Source: an uncultured Bacteroidales bacterium (lineage in GTDB: Bacteria; Bacteroidota; Bacteroidia; Bacteroidales; UBA932). Taken from it: a stretch of 40,538 nt of DNA. Positions 34,809-40,538 of the stretch are shown here, piece after piece. Position 1 is the first letter of the stretch; every line of letters begins with the position of its first letter. A model generated the notes under the pieces. It searched no databases, was not told the origin of the DNA, and saw nothing but the letters and a program-made list of their open reading frames with translations. The stretch spans positions 1 through 40,538 of the forward strand of contig CAKVAS010000022.1 in NCBI GenBank assembly GCA_934725015.1. Direction: 5' to 3'. The position numbers were made by a program, and so were the translations under genes.

Positions 34809-34816
34809 TACCTTTG
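34809..34816 (+). promoter_or_regulatory. -7 element upstream of the EamA transporter gene
   Basis: TACCTTTG matches TAnnTTTG. Transcription from here would start near 34823 and carry the entire hairpin element (34822-34947) as a 5' leader. The -33 site is not evident. Confidence 0.4.
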
Positions 34817-34821
34817 CCGCC

Positions 34822-34947
34822 CGAAAATTCCAAGAAAAAGGCGATTGCTGCGTTACGCTTCGACATCAAAATCCTCACAACCGTCAGGTTGCTGCGGTTT
34901 TGCCCCCTTCGCAAGCCTTGCACTCACTCTTTTTCTTGAAATTTTCG
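34822..34947 (+). repeat. Long palindromic element, copy B, upstream of the EamA transporter gene
   Basis: The outer arms 34822-34840 (CGAAAATTCCAAGAAAAAG) and 34929-34947 are complementary at 18 of 19 positions. Inner stems are CAAAA/TTTTG and AACC/GGTT. The interior shares GCTGCGTT, ATCCTCACA, TTGCTGCGGTTT and CCTTGCA with copy A at 10858. The paired bases differ between copies in a compensating way (AGCC/GGCT in A, AACC/GGTT in B). It fills most of the 262-base gap between rsgA and the transporter gene. Confidence 0.65.
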
Positions 34948-34969
34948 TAAAGCAAATCATTATTTTGAT

Positions 34970-35887
34970 ATGAAAGGGAATAAAATATGGGGATATTTGG
35001 CAGGGATTATCACGGGAGTGACCTACGGGATGAACCCGCTGTTCGCGATGCCGATTCTCAGGGCCGGAGTGTCGGTCGATACGGTGCTGTTCGTCAGATA
35101 TGCCGTGGCCGTGCTTGTGCTTGCCGGGCTGATTCTGGCATCAGGGAAATCGTTTGCGGTGAGCCGGAGGCAGTTCGGGTGGCTGTTTCTTCTCGGCGTG
35201 CTCTTTTCCGGCAGCAGCCTCGGGCTTTTCCTCGCATATAACTACATCCCTTCGGGCATCGCAACGACAATAGTGTTCCTCTATCCGACTCTCGTCGCCC
35301 TCATCATGGTGTTCCTCAAGGTCTATCCGACATGGCAGACATGGGTTTCCATCGTCGTGACATTCATCGCGATTCTTTTCCTCTGCAACTACGACTCCTC
35401 GCAGCCGGTGAGGTGGGAAGGGCTCGTGCTAGCGTTCCTCTCGGCATTGTCGTATGCATTCTTCATAGTCCTCATAAACCAGAAGCGCTGCCTGCGTGAA
35501 CTCTCCAACGACGTGCTCACGTTCTACGCGCTCGGAGTCGGGTGCATCGTGTTCTGCGCGATTGCGGTCATCGGAAGCCATACGGGGCAGATTTCGATGG
35601 TCAGTGACTTCGGTATTCTGAACGGCCACGCCTCGATGTGGATTAACCTCGTGCTCCTCGCCGTCATCCCGACGGTCATATCCACGGCCACCCTAGCCGC
35701 CTCGACGAAGATTATCGGAGCCGCCAAGGCCTCGGTCATGGGAGTCTTCGAACCGCTCACGGCAATACTCGTCGGCACGCTCGTATTCGGGGAAAAGATG
35801 TCCTGGAACATAGCCATAGGCATATTTCTTTCAATATTCGCCATCTGTTTCATGATTATCAGTCCGGGGAAGAAAAAGGCGGCGTGA
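34970..35887 (+). CDS. EamA/DMT superfamily transporter
   Basis: Inner-membrane drug/metabolite transporter of 305 residues with ten predicted segments in two EamA repeats: about 5-140 (YGMNPLFAMPILRAGVS, then ATTIVFLYPTLVALIMVF) and 150-300 (IGAAKASVMGVFEPLTAILVGTLVFGE). The second-repeat motif near FEPLTA is typical. Substrate is unknown; relatives export amino acids or metabolites. The gene stands alone between rsgA (divergent) and the prenyl synthase gene. Confidence 0.85.
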   Translation: MKGNKIWGYLAGIITGVTYGMNPLFAMPILRAGVSVDTVLFVRYAVAVLVLAGLILASGKSFAVSRRQFGWLFLLGVLFSGSSLGLFLAYNYIPSGIATTIVFLYPTLVALIMVFLKVYPTWQTWVSIVVTFIAILFLCNYDSSQPVRWEGLVLAFLSALSYAFFIVLINQKRCLRELSNDVLTFYALGVGCIVFCAIAVIGSHTGQISMVSDFGILNGHASMWINLVLLAVIPTVISTATLAASTKIIGAAKASVMGVFEPLTAILVGTLVFGEKMSWNIAIGIFLSIFAICFMIISPGKKKAA

Positions 35888-35941
35888 TGGTTTAGTGACA
35901 TTATGCAGACCGGAAACGAAAGAGAATACGATTTTATTGAT

Positions 35942-35949
35942 TATATTTG
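35942..35949 (+). promoter_or_regulatory. -7 element for the polyprenyl synthase gene
   Basis: TATATTTG matches TAnnTTTG, 62 bases before the start codon. No convincing -33 element. Confidence 0.4.
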
Positions 35950-36011
35950 TTGAGAAATGGGATAAGGATAATTTGTCACATTCTGAAGATTTCTAAAAAT
36001 CGGCAAATAAG

Positions 36012-37004
36012 ATGATTACGGAAAAACAGATTGAAGAGGCTCTGAAGGAAGTATTCGGAAGCCTCAGATTCACGGAAGAGCCTGCCGGGCTGTATGAACC
36101 GCTGAGATATATGATTCAAATCGGAGGGAAGCGGATCCGTCCGAGACTGTGCCTGCTGGCATACTCTCTTTTCGGGGACTCGCTCGACGAGCGGATTCTG
36201 GCTCCGGCCGCCGCGATTGAGGTATTTCACAGCTTCACGCTGATTCATGACGACATCATGGACAATGCCGCCGTGCGCCGTGGAGTCCCGACCGTGTGGA
36301 AGAAGTGGGACGCGAACACGGCCGTTCTTTCCGGGGACTCGATGTGCATTGAAAGCTACAGGCTGCTCGCCAAGGCGCCTGCGGACAAGCTTCCGGACGT
36401 GCTGAGGCTGTTCTCGGACACGGCCGCGCAGGTCTGCGAGGGGCAGCAGTACGACATGGAGTTCGAGTCGCGGGAGTCGGTTCCGATGGATGACTACATC
36501 ATGATGATAGGCCTCAAGACGGCGGTTCTCATTGCCTGCGCGGCGAAGATGGGAGCGGTGATTGCAGGAGCGGACACAGCAAGTCAGGAGCTTGTCTATC
36601 AGTATGCCTATTCGCTCGGGCTCGCGTTTCAGGTGGCGGACGACTACCTCGACACCTTCGGCGACCCGGCGGTCTTCGGGAAGGCCATCGGCGGAGACAT
36701 CCTCAACGACAAGAAGAGCTGGCTGCTTACGAAGGCGTTTGAAATGGCGGCCGACGACGCGCTCATGCACAGGGCGCTGCTCGACGCGATGGTGCTTCCT
36801 GTTGAGACAGAGGAAGATAGGCGGAGGAAGATTGACGCGGTGCGCGAAATCTATGTCAAACTCGGGGTTGATTCCGCTGCAAAGGCGGAAATCAGGAAAT
36901 ATCACGAGGAGGCGCTCGGTTTCGCGGCGCAGCTTCCCGTCGGCAATGTCGCGCACGAGGAACTGAGGCGCTATGCCGAGTCGCTGCTCGGACGGGCGAA
37001 GTGA
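36012..37004 (+). CDS. Trans-isoprenyl diphosphate synthase (polyprenyl synthetase family)
   Basis: Condenses isopentenyl diphosphate onto allylic diphosphates to make a C15 or longer prenyl chain. It has 330 residues. The first Asp-rich motif DDIMD is at 80-84, with GGKRIRPRL before it (38-46), and the second, DDYLD, is at 210-214 (LAFQVADDYLDTFGD). The first motif lacks the two-residue insertion of bacterial farnesyl synthases such as IspA, but F75 sits five residues before it, a position that often limits chain length. Product length is therefore uncertain. The gene is followed by two tandem copies of a dispersed repeat and the U32 gene. Confidence 0.9.
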   Translation: MITEKQIEEALKEVFGSLRFTEEPAGLYEPLRYMIQIGGKRIRPRLCLLAYSLFGDSLDERILAPAAAIEVFHSFTLIHDDIMDNAAVRRGVPTVWKKWDANTAVLSGDSMCIESYRLLAKAPADKLPDVLRLFSDTAAQVCEGQQYDMEFESRESVPMDDYIMMIGLKTAVLIACAAKMGAVIAGADTASQELVYQYAYSLGLAFQVADDYLDTFGDPAVFGKAIGGDILNDKKSWLLTKAFEMAADDALMHRALLDAMVLPVETEEDRRRKIDAVREIYVKLGVDSAAKAEIRKYHEEALGFAAQLPVGNVAHEELRRYAESLLGRAK

Positions 37005-37050
37005 CACCGTCGTCCAGAGCATGACAGTGCGCACAGAATACAGCGACACT

Positions 37051-37102
37051 GTCATCTCGAACGCAGTAACATTGTCATCTCGAACGCAGTGAGAGAACTT
37101 TA
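37051..37102 (+). repeat. Two tandem dispersed-repeat copies before the U32 gene
   Basis: GTCATCTCGAACGCAGT occurs at 37051-37067 and again at 37074-37090, 23 bases apart. The second copy continues GAGAGAACTTTA. It ends 18 bases before the U32 start codon, similar to the copy before the LytS-type kinase gene. Confidence 0.75.
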
Positions 37103-37120
37103 CAGCAAAGGAAAAAACAC

Positions 37121-38404
37121 ATGACAAGGAACGACATGGAAATAATGGCGCCGGCCGGCAACTTCGAGTGCCTCCACGCGGCGATTCAGGGAGGCGCGGA
37201 CTCCGTCTATTTCGGCGTGGGCAATCTGAACATGCGCTCGCACTCCGCGAACAACTTCTCCGCAGGCGACCTCGCGGAAGTCTGCCGCATCTGCCGCGAG
37301 AACGGGGTGAAGTCCTACCTCACCCTGAACATCGTCCTCTATCAGGAAGACCTCCAGCCGATGCGCGAGACGCTCGACGCCGCGAAGGCAGCCGGAATCA
37401 CGGCAGTAATAGCCTCGGACATGGCCGCCATCGCCTATTGCCGCAGGATTGGAGTCGAGGTGCACATCTCCACGCAGCTCAGCATCTCCAATGTGGAGGC
37501 GCTGCGGTTCTATGCCCAGTTCGCCGACGTGATTGTCCTTGCCCGCGAACTTAATCTCCATCAGGTCAAGGAAATACACGAGACCATAGTCCGCGAGCAC
37601 ATCTGCGGGCCGTCCGGGCGTCTTGTCGAAATCGAGATGTTCGCCCACGGAGCTCTCTGCATGGCGATTTCAGGCAAATGCTACCTCAGCCTCCATGCCT
37701 ACGGAGCCTCCGCGAACCGTGGCGCCTGCTATCAGATTTGCCGCCGGGGATATGAGGTCACAGATCTCGAGACGGGCAATCAGATGCAGATTGACAACAA
37801 GTACATCATGTCTCCCAAAGACCTGTGTACCATAGAGTTCATGGACAAGATAATCGACGCTGGCGTGACCGTGTTCAAGATTGAGGGACGGGCACGCAGT
37901 GCTGAATATGTCAAGAAAGTCGCATCCTGCTACCGCCGCGCAGCCGACGCCGTCATTGCCGGCACATACACTCCGGTACTCGCCGCCGCACTGAAGTCGG
38001 AACTTACCGAGGTCTTCAACCGGGGGTTCTGGGACGGCTACTACCAGGGGGCGCGTCTCGGGCAGTGGAGCGAGGTCTATGGCAGCAGCTCGACCAGAAA
38101 GAAAGTCTATACAGGCAAGGTCACGAACTGGTTCGCCAAGCTTTCGGTAGCCGAAATCCTCATCGAGTCGGCAACGCTCAAGGTCGGTGACCGCATTCTC
38201 ATCATGGGCTCTACGACCGGCGTGGTTGAAACGACGGTCAGCGAAATCAGAGTGGATCTGAAGCCCGTGGAATCCGCATCAAAAGGGGTCTATTGCTCAA
38301 TACCGATTGATTTCAGCAAGGACACCGACACCCTCCGTGAAGCAGCCGGCTCCGCAGCCCGCCTCCGCCGCTCCGACAAGGTCTATATCTGGGCCGAAGA
38401 ATAG
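37121..38404 (+). CDS. Peptidase U32 family protein (TrhP/YegQ-like)
   Basis: U32-family protein of 427 residues. Many members are not proteases but act in tRNA or 23S rRNA hydroxylation (TrhP, RlhA). The family signature is present as EMFAHGALCMAISGKCYLS, with further cysteines in NRGACYQICRRGY, as expected for an iron-sulfur site. The N-terminus MEIMAPAGNFECLHAAIQGG and the middle FKIEGRARSAEYV are standard. The C-terminal beta domain (about 320-420) matches the short U32 type. The start may instead be the ATG at 37136 (MEIMAPAG). A TrhP-like role is the better guess, not proven. Confidence 0.85.
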   Translation: MTRNDMEIMAPAGNFECLHAAIQGGADSVYFGVGNLNMRSHSANNFSAGDLAEVCRICRENGVKSYLTLNIVLYQEDLQPMRETLDAAKAAGITAVIASDMAAIAYCRRIGVEVHISTQLSISNVEALRFYAQFADVIVLARELNLHQVKEIHETIVREHICGPSGRLVEIEMFAHGALCMAISGKCYLSLHAYGASANRGACYQICRRGYEVTDLETGNQMQIDNKYIMSPKDLCTIEFMDKIIDAGVTVFKIEGRARSAEYVKKVASCYRRAADAVIAGTYTPVLAAALKSELTEVFNRGFWDGYYQGARLGQWSEVYGSSSTRKKVYTGKVTNWFAKLSVAEILIESATLKVGDRILIMGSTTGVVETTVSEIRVDLKPVESASKGVYCSIPIDFSKDTDTLREAAGSAARLRRSDKVYIWAEE

Positions 38405-38413
38405 TCCGCAATT

Positions 38414-38437
38414 TTGCCTACCTTTGCGGTTAGGCAA
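38414..38437 (+). promoter_or_regulatory. -7 element inside a small palindrome, upstream of vsr
   Basis: TACCTTTG (38419-38426) matches TAnnTTTG. It is enclosed by TTGCCTA (38414-38420) and TAGGCAA (38431-38437), a 7-bp inverted repeat. The palindrome could be an operator over the promoter or the terminator stem of the U32 gene, which stops at 38404. Confidence 0.45.
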
Positions 38438-38536
38438 GAATCCGCAGGCAAAAAAGCACCCGGAAACAAGAGTCCCGAGACAAGTATCCTGCGGCAGGAA
38501 CCCGGAGGCAAGCACCCGGAAACAAGAACATGGCGG
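38435..38536 (+). repeat. Degenerate 14-bp tandem repeat running into the vsr start codon
   Basis: Seven units start with CAAG or a close variant: 38435, 38449 (18 bases), 38467, 38481, 38495, 38509 and 38523. Typical units are CAAGAATCCGCAGG and CAAGCACCCGGAAA. GCACCCGGAAACAAGA is repeated exactly at 38456 and 38512. The last unit, CAAGAACATGGCGG, contains the vsr ATG. It would form the whole mRNA leader. Confidence 0.65.
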
Positions 38537-39018
38537 ACAAGATGACAAAACAGCAGCGGCATTATTGTATGTCGCGGATTCGGAGCGTCGATACACGCCC
38601 CGAGATGCTTGTGCGCAGGTTTCTGCATTCGCATGGGTTCCGCTATTCCCTGCACCGCAGAGACCTGCCGGGAAGTCCGGACATCGTCCTCAGGAAGTAC
38701 CACACGGTCATCTTCATCAACGGCTGCTTCTGGCACGGCCATCCGCTCTGCCGCCACGCCACGGTTCCAAAGACCAATCCCGACTTCTGGGCGGAGAAAA
38801 TCCGCCGCAACAAAGAACGCGACGCGAATGACATCGGGGAACTTGAGCGCCTTGGGTGGCACACCATCGTCGTCTGGGAATGCGAACTCAGCCCACACAG
38901 CCGCGCCGGACGCCTCGAACTTCTCGAGACACAGCTTCGCCGGCGGCTCGAACCAGAAGCCATCCACGCCATCCCTGCCTCAGTCCGCAGACTGTCCAAC
39001 GACACGGAAATGCAATGA
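38530..39018 (+). CDS. vsr: Very short patch repair endonuclease (Vsr)
   Basis: DNA mismatch endonuclease that nicks at T:G mismatches left by deamination of 5-methylcytosine, usually encoded beside a cytosine methyltransferase. It has 162 residues. The opening (TKQQRHYCMSRIRSVDTRPEMLVRRFLHSHGFRYSL is the family N-terminus, given here only as a landmark at residues 6-41) leads to catalytic D51 (SPDIVL), then FINGCFWHGH with W68 and H69, and FWAEKIRRNKERD. All key regions are present. No cytosine methyltransferase is in the window, so it is an orphan here. It sits behind the 14-bp repeat and before the WYL regulator. Confidence 0.93.
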   Translation: MADKMTKQQRHYCMSRIRSVDTRPEMLVRRFLHSHGFRYSLHRRDLPGSPDIVLRKYHTVIFINGCFWHGHPLCRHATVPKTNPDFWAEKIRRNKERDANDIGELERLGWHTIVVWECELSPHSRAGRLELLETQLRRRLEPEAIHAIPASVRRLSNDTEMQ

Positions 39019-39084
39019 CCGTCAGCTGGCTGAACGAAATGAGTGCGCCGGTCCGCACTGCTACATTTTTTCAGTAAAAAGCGC

Positions 39085-39092
39085 TATCTTTG
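39085..39092 (+). promoter_or_regulatory. -7 element for the WYL regulator gene
   Basis: TATCTTTG matches TAnnTTTG, with a T-run (39065-39071) near the -33 position. Transcription would start near 39099, so the ATG at 39114 must be the start and a TTG at 39090 can be excluded. Confidence 0.55.
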
Positions 39093-39113
39093 CATCAAAG
39101 GCTCTATAAGAAT

Positions 39114-40019
39114 ATGGCAAAGAATTTTTTCAAGAGATACATCTGGCTGATTGATCTCATCAACCGCAGGAAATATGTCTCCTTCAAGGAGATCAGCGAG
39201 GCATGGCGACGCAGTCCGCTGAACGAGACGGGTGGGCCGTTGTCAGAGAGAACGTTCTTCAACCACAAGGATGCGATTGCCGGGATGTTCGGGATAGAGA
39301 TTCTCAATGACAGGAGCCTCGGGTTCTACATCGGGCACTCAAATGTCGGGAGCAACGAGACAAACGACTGGATGCTGCACACGCTGTGTCTCAACAATGT
39401 GCTGCATGAGAATGCCGACATGAAGGACCGGATACTCATGGAGAAGGTTCCGTCAAGCGAGAGATTCCTGACGGACATCATCAGCGCGATGCGGGATTCC
39501 AGAGTGATCAGCCTCTGCTACCAGAGTTTCCGGAATCCGGAACCGCACTTCTTCAACGTGCGACCCTATTGCGTCAAATACTTCAAGCAGAGGTGGTATA
39601 TGCTTGGCGACAGTGACTTAGGGCTGAGAATATACTCGTTGGACCGATTCGTGGACATGGAGGAGCTGGAGGAGAAATTCGAACTTCCGCAGGACTTCGA
39701 CGCGGAGGGATATTTCCGCAACTACTTCGGCGTCATCATCGGAGAAGCCCCCGAGGACATCAGGCTCCGCGTCGTGCCGGATCAGGTCAAGTACTTCCGG
39801 ACGCTGCCGCTGCACGGGTCGCAAAAAGAGACGGTACAGGAGGACGGAAGTTCTGTCTTCATCTACCACATCGCCCCGACCTTCGATTTCGTGCAGGAGA
39901 TTCTGTCGCACGGCGCGGACGTGGAGGTGCTGGAACCGCTTGAGCTGCGCGAAAGTATCTCCGACATTGTCGCACGGATGGCTTCTCGTTACGCGATTCC
40001 GACGGCAAATGAAGGCTGA
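39114..40019 (+). CDS. WYL domain transcriptional regulator
   Basis: Predicted ligand-responsive DNA-binding regulator of 301 residues. An N-terminal winged helix-turn-helix (about 1-70, YVSFKEISEAWRR and SERTFFNHKDAI) is followed by a helical connector, the WYL domain (about 128-190; RWYMLGDSD with the name motif at 161-164, and IYSLDRF), and a C-terminal WCX-like extension (about 205-290). WYL proteins bind nucleotides or nucleic acid and often control defence or DNA-repair genes. The neighbouring vsr and the rearranged end just downstream fit such a setting, but its target is unknown. Confidence 0.87.
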   Translation: MAKNFFKRYIWLIDLINRRKYVSFKEISEAWRRSPLNETGGPLSERTFFNHKDAIAGMFGIEILNDRSLGFYIGHSNVGSNETNDWMLHTLCLNNVLHENADMKDRILMEKVPSSERFLTDIISAMRDSRVISLCYQSFRNPEPHFFNVRPYCVKYFKQRWYMLGDSDLGLRIYSLDRFVDMEELEEKFELPQDFDAEGYFRNYFGVIIGEAPEDIRLRVVPDQVKYFRTLPLHGSQKETVQEDGSSVFIYHIAPTFDFVQEILSHGADVEVLEPLELRESISDIVARMASRYAIPTANEG

Positions 40020-40079
40020 CTTCCGTACATTGATGAAGACGATGAGTGTAAACTGCTATGACAGATTTTATGGCTATTG

Positions 40080-40463
40080 TCACGCTGTCGTATCCAGCGT
40101 CAAGACATGAATATCCGCATTCGTCAGATCGTAGCCTTCCCCCAAGACAGCCCCATTGGAGAACACCGTCCCATTCCGCGTCTCCACTCCCTCCGCTTTA
40201 TGAATATGCCCGAACAGATGGAGTTTAGGGCGAACCTGAATAACGCGCTGCCACAAAACGGAATCTCCGTAGCGAATCTCATCCGAAAGGTCAAGAATAT
40301 CCTCGGGCGGCTGGTGGGTGACAAGGACATCTGTGTCCTCAGGTATATTCATAAAATCATTTTCCACACGCCGCGTCAAGGCATCCTCGAAGAACATAGG
40401 CACGCCATAGAACTTGACCCCATCTATCCGGACTCCGGAATTGCAGAGATAGTGGCAGTTCTG
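40080..40463 (-). pseudogene. 5'-truncated metallophosphoesterase (calcineurin-like), C-terminal part
   Basis: Only the C-terminal part of a calcineurin-like phosphoesterase remains. Recognisable pieces are NCHYLCNSGVRIDGVKFYGVPMFF, so labelled only as a landmark near 40390-40460, then VLVTHQPPEDILD and LHLFGHIHKAEGVE, with metal-binding histidines in THQPP and GHIH. The intact C-terminus ends at 40080. The N-terminal third, with the D-x-H and GNH(D/E) metal motifs, is missing. Family-like sequence stops near 40463, and the same frame then meets a TGA at 40482-40484. A short internal ATG at 40403 would give only a non-catalytic fragment. The break adjoins the 25-bp repeats, so recombination or a contig-end join is likely. 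Confidence 0.75.
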
Positions 40464-40497
40464 TAAAAAGCAACTTTTTCTTCAACAATTTTAGGTA

Positions 40498-40536
40498 GTT
40501 TTCATTTCCGCAGATTTCGGCAGTCTGCATTCGGCA
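40498..40536 (-). repeat. Degenerate 25-bp repeat at the right edge, inverted relative to the left edge
   Basis: On the minus strand a 25-bp unit (40522-40498) begins TGCCGAAATCTGCGGAAATG and matches the unit at 18-42 at 20 of 25 positions. A partial unit TGCCGAATGCAGAC precedes it (40536-40523). TATGCCGA occurs at both window ends in inverted orientation (16-23 and 40538-40531). No gene lies between 40484 and the end. Confidence 0.55.
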
Positions 40537-40538
40537 TA

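Noticed and set aside
1..40538. Window as a complete circular or terminally repeated element
   Set aside because: The edge repeats are short and degenerate, there are no replication or packaging genes, and most content is chromosomal housekeeping.

Overview
This is a high-GC Bacteroidota chromosome segment, most likely from a gut-type Bacteroidales. The evidence is a SusC/SusD pair with SusE/F-type lipoprotein, many lipobox signal peptides, OstA-like and DUF4783 proteins, promoters of the Bacteroidota type (TAnnTTTG at -7) and start sites without Shine-Dalgarno sequences. I cannot name a genus. No rRNA or tRNA gene was seen.

Left edge (1-895): an AT-rich tyrosine recombinase gene without a normal N-terminus, preceded by degenerate 25-bp repeats and ending in a 32-bp near-perfect palindrome shared with the 3' end of the next gene. 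It looks like the edge of a mobile or invertible segment.

871-9571 (minus): an envelope-assembly operon made of a PpiC-like lipoprotein, a SurA-like chaperone, an OstA-like protein with expanded DSL repeats, and a large NtrY-like sensor kinase. 9746-10868 (plus): a DUF4783 protein and QueH (queuosine synthesis).

11090-30180: a starch/maltodextrin locus. Minus-strand order is MFS sugar transporter, SusC, SusD, SusE/F-like protein and three lipoprotein GH13 enzymes. Divergent from it lie a LytS-type kinase and a LytTR response regulator, then a convergent malQ with two CBM20 modules. Three 9-bp direct repeats at exact 21-bp spacing in the divergent region resemble LytTR binding sites, so I infer that this two-component system, rather than a SusR-type regulator, drives the locus. 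A 36-bp x 11 minisatellite sits between two GH13 genes, and a 24-bp x 5 repeat is inserted in frame in malQ. Both abut the same dispersed repeat.

30276-39018: housekeeping and transport genes (organophosphate-type MFS transporter, CYTH phosphatase, MATE exporter, RsgA, EamA transporter, polyprenyl synthase, U32 peptidase-family protein), then an orphan Vsr endonuclease behind a 14-bp tandem repeat. 39114-40538: a WYL regulator, a metallophosphoesterase gene that has lost its 5' part, and degenerate 25-bp repeats related to those at the left edge but inverted.

A second dispersed family, a long hairpin with a conserved interior and apparent compensatory changes, occurs three times (about 10858, 13060 and 34822).
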